NCBI GenBank assembly: GCA_031256305.1
Contig: JAIRQU010000091.1
Span: 1 to 12,681 of the forward strand
Direction: 5' to 3'
Source of the DNA: Burkholderiaceae bacterium
GTDB taxonomy: Bacteria > Pseudomonadota > Gammaproteobacteria > Burkholderiales > Burkholderiaceae_C
DNA length: 12,681 nt
Below, in pieces: positions 1-6,852 of this stretch. Below the pieces are notes generated by a model, which saw only the letters and a program-made list of their open reading frames with translations, was not told the DNA's origin and made no database searches. A program made the position numbers and the translations under genes. Each line of letters begins with the position of its first letter. Position 1 is the stretch's first letter.

Positions 1-2
1 TG

Positions 3-218
3 CGCATCGGCAGTCCGATGGAATACGCGGCCACACAGCAGTACGGGGCCAGGCGCGGTGAGTTTGGCACGGGTTCCTACAAGACCCGCAAGGGCACGTT
101 CCCGATGCCCTGGGGTGACATCCCGGCGCGCCCCTTCCTGGGCTTCTCCGATGACGATCAGGCCATCATCCTCGGCATCGTGCGCCGCTATTTGAAACCC
201 CCCCGGCCAAAGGGCTAA
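3..218 (+). CDS. Phage virion morphogenesis protein, gpG/gpS family (C-terminal part)
   Basis: This is the 3' end of a gene that enters from the left edge. The frame is open from base 3, so the ATG at 18 is probably internal. The visible protein reads RIGSPMEYAATQQYGA, then a basic stretch, then PWGDIPARPFLGFSDDD near the end. The pattern of AATQQ(F/Y)GA followed by IPWGDIPARPFLG is characteristic of the phage virion morphogenesis family (Mu gpG, P2 gpS). These proteins act in tail completion or head-tail joining in the infected cell. The gene stops at 218 and is followed by a hairpin plus T-run. Unusually, the next phage genes lie on the opposite strand. The family call is from recalled motifs and the N-terminal two thirds are not visible. 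Confidence 0.85.
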   Translation, partial: RIGSPMEYAATQQYGARRGEFGTGSYKTRKGTFPMPWGDIPARPFLGFSDDDQAIILGIVRRYLKPPRPKG

Positions 219-240
219 ACCCGGTTAGGCATCCCCGGAG

Positions 241-269
241 ACGGCCAGAATTTTGCACCGGCCGTTTTT
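241..269 (+). terminator. Intrinsic terminator of the gpG-like gene
   Basis: ACGGCC (241-246) and GGCCGT (260-265) form a perfect 6-bp stem around a 13-nt loop and run directly into TTTT (266-269). The T-run is on the plus strand, 3' of the gpG-like stop at 218, so it would end rightward transcription. The opposite strand has no T-run after the stem. The loop is long for a classical terminator. Confidence 0.55.
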
Positions 270-311
270 GCCATAACGGTAAAGCCTTTGCACAATCGCA
301 CCCCAATCCCG

Positions 312-3300
312 TCACGGTACGTCCCCGTATATCCCCAAATATCTCACTTCACCCCCTGGAAATATCTCACTTCCCGTCAGCATCTGGGCATCGGGCGCGC
401 CAAAGGCCGAGGCGTCCAGACCAGACATGACCAGCGCGAGCGGCCCGCAATAGGGCGGCGGGGCAACCGTGGCCGCGCCCAGCGCCGCGCTGTCGAGCAG
501 GGAGTCGATCAGCGCCGTGTGGTCAAAGGGCAGCGTGTGGATGCCAAAACCGAGCAGGTTCATGCCCTCGGCGATGATCCAGTTGCGCGTGTTCCACACC
601 GCAAGCGCGGACGTGTAATTGCCCTGGGCGTTGTAGTTCAGGTTGTCCCAGCCGGCTACGCCCACATTCAGCGTCCCGCCCTGAAACACCGATGGCGTGC
701 CATAAGCGCTGCCATCGTCGACGTAAGTGCGCGGGCGCCCGTTTTGCGCGGGGCTGTTCTGCACGGCTTGATCGGGCGCTTCCATGACCGCGTAGACCGT
801 GCGGGGCCACAGCTTGGGCACGCCGACCGTGTAGGGCCGCTGCGCCGAGACATCATTGCCATCGTTGATGCCGTTGTTGTCCTCTTGATCCCATCCTTGC
901 GGCTGCGCCGCGCTCAGGCCGCCGGCCACCGTGGGGGCGCCGTATGTCTGATCGCCCAGATAGATGCCGGGCTCGACGCGGATCGTGTTGGCCAGCACAG
1001 TAGGGCGGCCAAAGAGCTGCATGTCCGCATCCGGGTCTGCCCAGATACTGCGCGCCACCAGACTGGGGATGCCAAACCCCGGCGCGGGCGGGGCGGCGCC
1101 ATAACCCACCGGGTTCCATGTCTCTATGCCCGTGATGGGGTCTGTATCGTAGCGATTGAGGTCGATGGTCTGCGTGGGTATCGCCGCCATGCCGGGGCGG
1201 CGAACCCCCAGCTGGCCGCTGACCAGCATGGACTGCCAGCTCGCCGGCAGCATGGTCTGCGTGCGCTCGTGCAGCAGCGCCGCGCCGAACTGTTGGGCGT
1301 CGGCCCCGCTGTCAACGGGCAGCTCGCGCCACTGGGTGCGGATCGCGGCGTTGCCCCAGTCCGGAGCGTCAAAGCCAGCGATGGATTGCTCCGGGGTCTT
1401 GTTGCGCAGCGCTGGCGCGCCCCACAGGTCGCTGATGGCCGAACCCGGATAGAGCACTTGCCAGAAGACGCTCATATCCGGCACGCCCATGTTGGACTGC
1501 CACTGCGTCTGGAAAATGCCCGCCGGCGCCAGATACTGGGTCCAGTTCTCCACCACCGGCAGCACCAGCACCGGCGGTTCGATGCTGTGCAGCGTATCGA
1601 GGGTGATGGCGCGGATCGCGTAGTCCGCATAGGCCGCGCCCGGCGCGAATGAATCCCAACCCGCCAGCCGATAGTCGCGGGTCAGGTTGACCAGGTCGGC
1701 GTTGCCGAAAGTCGCGCCGCCGGGCGCGTCCTCCCAGTCTACGGGCGCGGCCGTCACGGCGCTGTTGTACGCCACGGCCCAGCCTGTCATGTACAGCCCA
1801 TCCAGCCCGTCCAGCGGCAGCGCGCGAATGCGGTACGTCACCGAGCCGCAGGGCTGGTACTCCGGTAAAGTCAGCGGCGCGACACCACAGGGCTGCACCG
1901 CGCGCGCGATATTGGCCGCCTGGGTATAGCCCCAGCCAGTCAGGGCGTAACCCAGCGCGCCGATGCTGGCGTTACGGTTGGCGATGGCCGTCCAGCCGGT
2001 CCACGGCGGGGGCCACAGGCCGCTTTGCTGATCCTCGACCTGCGCGATAACCTGTATCAGGTTCCACGTCCGGGCTGTGCCCCACGCCTGCGCCGGGTCG
2101 TAGTCGTAGAGGGACGCGGGCGCCGCATACTGCGTCAAGCGCCAGACACCGGCCATGCCCCAGAGCGTGTCCAGCCCTATCGGGATGACATACTGCGGCG
2201 CGATGATGAGGGTGGACAGATACCCGGCCGCGTCAACCCCATACGGCGCCACGGTCTGCGTGGCGTCATCAATGCGGTGCAGAGTCATGGGCGGCGGTTC
2301 CATGCCCCCTGGCGCCAGCGCGCGCTGCCTGAACGAGGCCCAGAGGCTGCCCAGGCCGGCGCTGTCCGGGCCAATCACCGTCACGCCGCGTACCGTGAAC
2401 TCAAGGGTTGGCGCGCCCCAGGCGTCCGGGGCTATCCCCGCGCCGCTGGCATCAAGCTCTCGCCAGGTAAAGCCCACCGAAGCGGTGTTGCCAAAGCGCT
2501 GTGTGTCCGCGCCGCCGGTCTGCGGCATCTCGCGCGCGCTGAACCAGACGGTTGGGATGTCCTGGACGGGGTTTGGTTCCGGTTCAGCTATTCCCGCGGG
2601 CGCCAGGCTGGGCGTGTGCCACAGCGAGGGCTCGGAGACTTGAGGATAGGGTTGCGGCGCGCCCGGCGGTGCAACACTGCGCACCCGCGCGCCTAGGGCG
2701 GTATCACCAGGCGATGCACTGTCCAGGCCCGGCGGCGCCAGCGAAGGCGTGACATTACCCGTGGCGGCAGCGCCGCAGAGCAACGGTTCCAGACCCGGCG
2801 GGGACAGCCACAGCGTGTTGGTCCAGAATGCCGTCCAGACGTTGACTGTTTGCGCGTCCCAGCCCTGCGCGGTCAGCCAGAGGTTGCGCAGTTGCGCTTG
2901 TATGTCGCCGAATACCGCAACGTCGGGTAACGCTACATTCCACACCGTCTGCGCGCGCTGGCGCGCCGTGGGGTAGCCCGTTCCCCAGGCATCCAGGCCT
3001 GGCGGCGCGGCAACCCTGGTCTTGTATTCAATAACCGGATAGCCGTAGCCGTCCGAGGGCCAGCCCGCCGGATATGGGGGAAACTGGAACGCCGGCGTAC
3101 CTATCGCCGTACCGCACAACCCCAGGGGGTAAGTTATGGCGGGCCATATGAGCGGGCTGCCGGGCGCGGCGTTGTCCGCGCCGGGTGGACTGATGGCGCG
3201 GTCAGCGGTGGTGTTGAGCGCCTGGATGGCGCCGAACGCCAGCGTGGACAGCCCCGTGGGCGCCAGCGGCCACAGCCCGCCCAGCAGTGCGGCCACGCCA

Positions 3301-4310
3301 TAGGCGTCAAACGAGAGGTTCTTCGGCTGGACGTACTGCGTCAGGTTATAGAGCAGCGCCGCGCCGCAGGAGAAAGCGTCAAAACCCTGAAGATTGCGCT
3401 GCGCGGCCCCGTTGTTCAGGGCATGACCCGTGGAGGCGGCCAAGGCGTCCACGCCCGCTAGCTGGACGACGGGTAGCATGGGCGTGCCCGCGGCGCCGTC
3501 CTGCCAGCCGGTCAGGGCGATGGAGACGCCTGGCTGCGCTACTGCCCAGGTTGCGTCCACCGGTGGCCGGGGTGCGCTCCAGGCGCCGGCGCCCACCCAG
3601 GAGGCGACAAGCTGCCACTGCGGCGGGGCGTACTGCCACCAGAACAGTGTGTAGACATTACTGCCGGGGGCTGTCGCGTCCCAGCCTGTCGCAGTAACGC
3701 GCCGGGGCGCGGAGACCCGGGCCGTGCCTGGCGCGGGGGCGGCCGCGCCGCTCGGCGAGAGCAACGCTGCGCCCCAGCTCGCGCCCAGCGGGGACAGTGC
3801 GGCGGCATAGGACGCGGCGAGCGTCCAGGAAGCGTCAAGAACGTACTGCGCCGGGATGTACTGGCCCGCGATGTGGACGCAGAAGGGGCTTGCCGCGTCC
3901 AGGCTGTCCCAGCCTTGCGGCGCGGCGATGAAGTCCTGATCGAGCCGGGGCGCGCCCGGCGTTAGCGGCGTAACGCCGCCCGGCGAGAGTAGCGCCGCGC
4001 CCCAGCCTGCACTCAGCGGAGACAGCGCAGGCGCGCGGGGCGCGGCGCTGGCCCAGGACGCGCTGAGCTGATACTGCGCTGGCGCGTACTGCTCCGGCAG
4101 CAGCGCCCAGGGGACGCTGACATCGGGCGCGGCAATGCCTGGCGGCCGGGCCGTCAGTGTCTGGCGCAGCGCGGGGGCGGCAACGGCGCCGGGAACCAAG
4201 CCCAACGGCAAGGCCGCCAGCGGCGCGCCGGCGCGCCAGGAGGCGTCCAGCCGCCCGTTCGGCCCGCCGTAACTGCCCGTCCCTTGCCAGGACGCTTGCA
4301 CGGCGGCCAC
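312..4310 (-). CDS. Giant degenerate-repeat phage protein (1332 aa), probable tail-region structural protein
   Basis: I do not recognise a named function. The start is GTG at 4310, supported by GGGGAG nine bases upstream and only 5 bases from the previous stop. The N-terminal ~230 residues carry long units with QY.L.ASW and LSPL.A.WGAALLSP, seen twice almost identically. The rest is dozens of shorter units, roughly 22-25 residues apart, of the form P.G(W/L/I/V)D....(W/F)G.P followed by six or seven variable residues, often with R. The protein is rich in Ala, Pro, Gly and Trp, poor in Lys and Cys, and has no obvious signal peptide or membrane segment. Large repeat proteins of this kind sit at the end of tail modules in some transposable and siphovirus-like prophages, which suggests a structural or tail-associated role; this is inference. 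It is the last gene of the minus-strand block. A 14-bp direct repeat lies in its last codons. Confidence 0.8.
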   Translation of the reverse strand: MAAVQASWQGTGSYGGPNGRLDASWRAGAPLAALPLGLVPGAVAAPALRQTLTARPPGIAAPDVSVPWALLPEQYAPAQYQLSASWASAAPRAPALSPLSAGWGAALLSPGGVTPLTPGAPRLDQDFIAAPQGWDSLDAASPFCVHIAGQYIPAQYVLDASWTLAASYAAALSPLGASWGAALLSPSGAAAPAPGTARVSAPRRVTATGWDATAPGSNVYTLFWWQYAPPQWQLVASWVGAGAWSAPRPPVDATWAVAQPGVSIALTGWQDGAAGTPMLPVVQLAGVDALAASTGHALNNGAAQRNLQGFDAFSCGAALLYNLTQYVQPKNLSFDAYGVAALLGGLWPLAPTGLSTLAFGAIQALNTTADRAISPPGADNAAPGSPLIWPAITYPLGLCGTAIGTPAFQFPPYPAGWPSDGYGYPVIEYKTRVAAPPGLDAWGTGYPTARQRAQTVWNVALPDVAVFGDIQAQLRNLWLTAQGWDAQTVNVWTAFWTNTLWLSPPGLEPLLCGAAATGNVTPSLAPPGLDSASPGDTALGARVRSVAPPGAPQPYPQVSEPSLWHTPSLAPAGIAEPEPNPVQDIPTVWFSAREMPQTGGADTQRFGNTASVGFTWRELDASGAGIAPDAWGAPTLEFTVRGVTVIGPDSAGLGSLWASFRQRALAPGGMEPPPMTLHRIDDATQTVAPYGVDAAGYLSTLIIAPQYVIPIGLDTLWGMAGVWRLTQYAAPASLYDYDPAQAWGTARTWNLIQVIAQVEDQQSGLWPPPWTGWTAIANRNASIGALGYALTGWGYTQAANIARAVQPCGVAPLTLPEYQPCGSVTYRIRALPLDGLDGLYMTGWAVAYNSAVTAAPVDWEDAPGGATFGNADLVNLTRDYRLAGWDSFAPGAAYADYAIRAITLDTLHSIEPPVLVLPVVENWTQYLAPAGIFQTQWQSNMGVPDMSVFWQVLYPGSAISDLWGAPALRNKTPEQSIAGFDAPDWGNAAIRTQWRELPVDSGADAQQFGAALLHERTQTMLPASWQSMLVSGQLGVRRPGMAAIPTQTIDLNRYDTDPITGIETWNPVGYGAAPPAPGFGIPSLVARSIWADPDADMQLFGRPTVLANTIRVEPGIYLGDQTYGAPTVAGGLSAAQPQGWDQEDNNGINDGNDVSAQRPYTVGVPKLWPRTVYAVMEAPDQAVQNSPAQNGRPRTYVDDGSAYGTPSVFQGGTLNVGVAGWDNLNYNAQGNYTSALAVWNTRNWIIAEGMNLLGFGIHTLPFDHTALIDSLLDSAALGAATVAPPPYCGPLALVMSGLDASAFGAPDAQMLTGSEIFPGGEVRYLGIYGDVP
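337..373. repeat. 14-bp perfect direct repeat at the 3' end of the giant gene
   Basis: AAATATCTCACTTC occurs at 337-350 and again at 360-373, a period of 23 bases. On the coding strand this is GAAGTGAGATATTT. Because 23 is not a multiple of three, the two copies are read in different frames, giving GSEIF and then GEVRYLG. It looks like a small local duplication that reset the C-terminus of the 1332-aa protein. Confidence 0.8.
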
Positions 4311-4315
4311 GGCGT

Positions 4316-5563
4316 TCAGCTCCCCGTCACGGATTCGGGCTGGGTCTGTGAGAAGAACAGGTCGTTGAGGTTTTCGCCATCCTGCGCCATGAACTGCACG
4401 TCATAGGGACCGGCGTCGTAGACCTTGATCGTGTAGTTGCCCGTGGCAGCGTCCGAGGCGCTCTGCGCCATCAGATCACCCGTGGCGCGGCTATAGGCGC
4501 GCACCACCCGCGCGCAGGGGTTGTTGTCCTTGTCGCGCACCGTGCCGGTAATCTGGTAGGGCGTCGAGACAGTGCCCATCAGGACGCTTATGTTGCTAAA
4601 GCTCTGGTGCAGCGCGCCACTGCCCAGCGCGTCCACCGCCCAGGTCGACAGGGAAAACTTGGTGATATACCGGGGCGGGCTGGTGCTGCCCGCGCCGTGA
4701 CTGACGTACACCGCGTCCTCGTCGGGATCGGGGTCTACCCATAGGGCGCCGCCCGCCGCGATGGCGGGACTGGGCGCGGGGACCGCCACAGCCGCGTAAG
4801 TGGCGCTGGTCAGGTCCACCTTGCTGATGAACGGAGCGGTATTGGTGCGTATCAGCAGCGTGTTGCCGTCCGGGGTCGACGCCGAGCACGGCTCTACGCA
4901 TGAGGTGCTGCTCATCTGATAAGCACTGTTCGTGCCGGAGTAGATGCGCGCGCCGGTTTGCAGGTTAAAGACATTGAGGTAAGGCGAAGCCTCGGTAAAA
5001 ACCAGCACCCCCGCGCCATCCGCGGTAAAACCTATACCTGTTTGGTAGGTGTTTGGGTTTGTCCCGGCTGGCGCGGCGTTGACATAGCTCCAGTCCGCCG
5101 TGCTGTAAATGCGCAGGTAAGGGGAGCCTTGATGAACCACGACGAGATACGCCCCATCTGGAGAAAACGCCAGGCCGTCCACGCTGCCCAGCCCGGTTGT
5201 ACTGACGACCTGCGGCGCATTACTGGGGTAGGCGTAGACCATCAAGTATGTCGAAGAACTCCCGTTGGCGTAGAAGTCATTGCTGGCCACGCAGCAGTAG
5301 ATAGTGCCCGAGATCGTCAGGGGCGGCGCGGTATAGGAGCCAAACGTCGTCAGGTCCGTGTATAGCCCGCCGGTACCGCTGGATGTGGTGAAATAGGCGT
5401 AGCTGTTATTGGGCGAGACCGCGATGCAGCCATAGTTCTGAGACGCTCCCGGCGGCGTGACAGGCACGATGTCCGGGCGCAGCAGCGGCGGCAGTCCCTG
5501 GCGCAGGTCGTAGGCTTGGCCAACGGCCGCGCCGGATGGAAAAACAAACAGCCGCTTAGGCAT
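4316..5563 (-). CDS. Phage beta-propeller protein with carboxypeptidase-regulatory-like C-terminal domain
   Basis: This 415-residue protein starts at ATG 5563, with GAGGA six bases upstream. Residues 1 to about 330 contain repeated blades of the YVTN/WD40-like type, for example AVSPNNSYAYFTT, AFSPDGAYLVVV, GFTADGAGVLVF and STPDGNTLLI, each followed by a short strand such as YLRIYSTADW or YLNVFNLQTG. Residues 336-405 change character: YQITGTVRDKDNNPCARVVR then SASDAATGNYTIKVYDAG is the pattern of a carboxypeptidase-regulatory-like (Ig-fold) domain, which recurs at the ends of phage tail and adhesion proteins. The arrangement suggests a virion-surface or receptor-contact protein; that role is inferred. 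Its stop is 5 bases before the 1332-aa gene, so the two are probably cotranscribed. Confidence 0.8.
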   Translation of the reverse strand: MPKRLFVFPSGAAVGQAYDLRQGLPPLLRPDIVPVTPPGASQNYGCIAVSPNNSYAYFTTSSGTGGLYTDLTTFGSYTAPPLTISGTIYCCVASNDFYANGSSSTYLMVYAYPSNAPQVVSTTGLGSVDGLAFSPDGAYLVVVHQGSPYLRIYSTADWSYVNAAPAGTNPNTYQTGIGFTADGAGVLVFTEASPYLNVFNLQTGARIYSGTNSAYQMSSTSCVEPCSASTPDGNTLLIRTNTAPFISKVDLTSATYAAVAVPAPSPAIAAGGALWVDPDPDEDAVYVSHGAGSTSPPRYITKFSLSTWAVDALGSGALHQSFSNISVLMGTVSTPYQITGTVRDKDNNPCARVVRAYSRATGDLMAQSASDAATGNYTIKVYDAGPYDVQFMAQDGENLNDLFFSQTQPESVTGS

Positions 5564-5586
5564 GGAACATCCTCACTTTCATGACG

Positions 5587-6111
5587 TCATGCGGCCGCTT
5601 CTCCCAGCGGCGTTTCGCCGGGCCAGCAGCCCTTGGCGGCGTGCCAGGCGCAGTAGGCCGCCAGCAGTGGCGTCGTAACGCCGCGCGCGGCTATGAAGGC
5701 TTGCGCGTGCGCCAGCGAATCATCGGCGCCCGCGCAGTGCATTTGCTCGGCGGCATACATCTGAAACGGCGGCAGGCGCGCCAGCTTGGCCCAATTAACG
5801 GGCGCGCGCGTGTAATCGAGCGCCGGCTCCGAGGCGATACCGGATACCCCCACACACTGCGCGGGCGGCTTGATGGTTGTTTGCGCAGTCACCGCGCAAT
5901 GCGCCATCTGTTCGAGGATCGCCGCCTGGCCGTGCATGACGGTTTGCAGGTGGTTCTGCAAGGCGCGCGCCTGCTCGACCCAGAAGTCGCGTTCAACCTT
6001 CATGGCCGCCAGCTGTACGCGCAAGCGCGCGACCTCCTCGGCTGCCGGGTTGGACTTGGGCCGCGCGGGGGCGCGGCGCGAGCGCACAAAGGGCAGATCG
6101 GAATCGCTCAT
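5587..6111 (-). CDS. Hypothetical phage protein with N-terminal coiled coil (174 aa)
   Basis: The start is ATG 6111, 5 bases after the stop of the preceding frameshifted gene, with AGAGG just upstream. The first ~20 residues are basic and proline-rich (RSRRAPARPKSNP). Residues ~24-60 (EEVARLRVQLAAMKVERDF and on) have a heptad-like spacing consistent with a short coiled coil. The remainder is Ala-rich and contains CAWHAAKGCW. There is no signal peptide or membrane segment. I cannot assign a function. Its position between tail-region genes and its tight spacing make it a likely member of the late operon, perhaps an accessory or chaperone-like protein for its neighbours; that part is speculation. 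Confidence 0.7.
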   Translation of the reverse strand: MSDSDLPFVRSRRAPARPKSNPAAEEVARLRVQLAAMKVERDFWVEQARALQNHLQTVMHGQAAILEQMAHCAVTAQTTIKPPAQCVGVSGIASEPALDYTRAPVNWAKLARLPPFQMYAAEQMHCAGADDSLAHAQAFIAARGVTTPLLAAYCAWHAAKGCWPGETPLGEAAA

Positions 6112-6116
6112 GACCT

Positions 6117-6525
6117 CTACACCCGGAAAATCTTGTTGACTCCGTTGTCCCAGGTGACGATGATGTCCCCTCCATTAGGAGTAATGGGCAGGCCCGTGGC
6201 TGTGTCGATGTAGGCGATCAGCGGACTGGTGGCCTCGGTGCCGGTATCGCTGTAGATGATGATGGCCTGGATGCTCGAACCGTTGACGCTGGTGAAGGTG
6301 CAGTCGGCCACGTCCGCCGCGCCGCCGGTGGTGGTCTTGCTGGTCAGCGTCACCGGCCCGGCTACGCGCGCCGAGGTGGGCACGTCCGAGAGGTACTGGT
6401 GCAGCGAGGTCTGCACCGTATAGGCGCTGGTGGTCACGAGCAACACCTTGACGGTGTCGGTCAGCCAATTGAACTGGCGTTTCAAGGTAGCGCTGGCGCG
6501 CGCTGTCGTACAGGGTATTGGCCAC
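6117..6525 (-). pseudogene. Phage tail-region protein (MANTLYD.../...WDNGVNKIFRV family), broken by a one-base insertion
   Basis: The true start is GTG 6525, with AAGGA seven bases upstream, giving MANTLYDSARQRYLE. After that the frame is lost: the rest of the family sequence (QFNWLTDTVKVLLV to TPNGGDI.VTWDNG.NKIFRV) is in the +1 frame, ending at 6117. Removing one A from the GAAAC run at about 6481-6484 restores LERQFNWLTD and a protein of about 135 residues, the normal length as I recall it for this phage family of unknown function, found in several prophages next to repeat-rich tail proteins. An open frame from GTG 6554 covers the C-terminal part, but its first 24 residues are the out-of-frame reading. 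This may be a real mutation or a sequencing error. A programmed shift is unlikely because the zero frame does not stop nearby. Confidence 0.8.
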
Positions 6526-6742
6526 GAGGGGATCCTTCGGTCGAAGAAGCGCACTCCTGCGCGCCGGGACTGCCGCGCGCCGCCAGGCGGCTCACGGCAA
6601 TGGAGGGGTTGGCGCGCACCGCAAGGCGCGCGCGTTGGCCCGATTTTTGCGAGAGGGTAATGAGGGCATCGCCCACGGCAACACTCTCACCGACCTTTAG
6701 ATCGACATGGATAAGAGCCTGTCCGTTGCGCGCGCTGGTCAC
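6482..6742 (-). CDS. CsrA-like small protein encoded in the phage block (86 aa)
   Basis: The start is GTG 6742 with GGGAG a few bases upstream. Residues ~9-55 read ALIHVDLKVGESVAVGD, then ALITLSQKSGQRARLAV, then NPSIAVSRLAA. This lines up with the whole of CsrA/RsmA: L.L.R.VGE....GD, then the beta-strand V.V....G...RIGV, then AP..V.V.R. The arginine matching CsrA Arg44 is present (Arg52 here). The CsrA arginines at positions 6 and 7 are replaced by non-arginine residues. CsrA dimers bind GGA motifs in mRNA leaders and repress translation. Residues 56-86 are an extra tail that overlaps the next gene by 44 bases. Family membership rests on pattern matching alone; an unrelated small phage beta-barrel is the alternative. 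Confidence 0.5.
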   Translation of the reverse strand: MTSARNGQALIHVDLKVGESVAVGDALITLSQKSGQRARLAVRANPSIAVSRLAARGSPGAQECASSTEGSPRGQYPVRQRAPALP

Positions 6743-6796
6743 ATCATCTCCCGCGGTAAGTCCGCACGAGACGAGCGCGCGTCATATCCGGCAAGG

Positions 6797-6848
6797 ATCA
6801 GCGGTCGTCTAAACTAGATGGTCTAAGTGTAGCACGACCGAAGCTGAT
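6797..6848. repeat. Imperfect inverted repeat between the TA-like pair and the late block
   Basis: ATCAGC+GGTCGT (6797-6808) is complementary to ACGACC (6834-6839) plus GCTGAT (6843-6848), with a 3-base bulge GAA on one side and a 25-nt loop. This gives 12 paired bases. No T-run follows on either strand, so it is more likely an operator or mRNA structure than a terminator. The candidate promoter at 6826-6834 lies inside it. Confidence 0.6.
6826..6834 (-). promoter_or_regulatory. Candidate extended -10 promoter for the minus-strand late block
   Basis: On the minus strand the sequence reads TGCTACACT, an extended -10 element (TGn plus TACACT). There is no good -35. A start near 6819 would give a leader of about 77 bases before the GTG of the CsrA-like gene. 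It sits in the loop and right arm of the 6797-6848 inverted repeat, a position where a repressor could control it. The promoter call is weak. Confidence 0.3.
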
Positions 6849-6852
6849 GGTG

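Noticed and set aside
288..1652. Long plus-strand open frame (454 codons) opposite the giant repeat gene
   Set aside because: Arg/His/Gly/Ala-rich translation without any domain; it is a GC-driven shadow of the minus-strand gene, whose repeat structure and start signals are clear.
2025..2696. Plus-strand open frame of 223 codons inside the giant gene region
   Set aside because: Shadow frame; the opposite strand carries the repeat units continuously.
5581..5590. ATGACGTCAT, a perfect 10-bp palindrome
   Set aside because: Short, single, and lies across a gene boundary; expected by chance in a window this size.
6475..6490. Programmed +1 frameshift, as in prfB
   Set aside because: There is no stop codon at the shift site, no stimulatory Shine-Dalgarno-like spacing, and CTT cannot re-pair well one base on.
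6526..6554. GTG 6554 as the start of the 145-codon tail-gene frame
   Set aside because: Residues 1-24 of that reading are the out-of-frame version of MANTLYDSARQRYLE; GTG 6525 has the better Shine-Dalgarno site and the family N-terminus.
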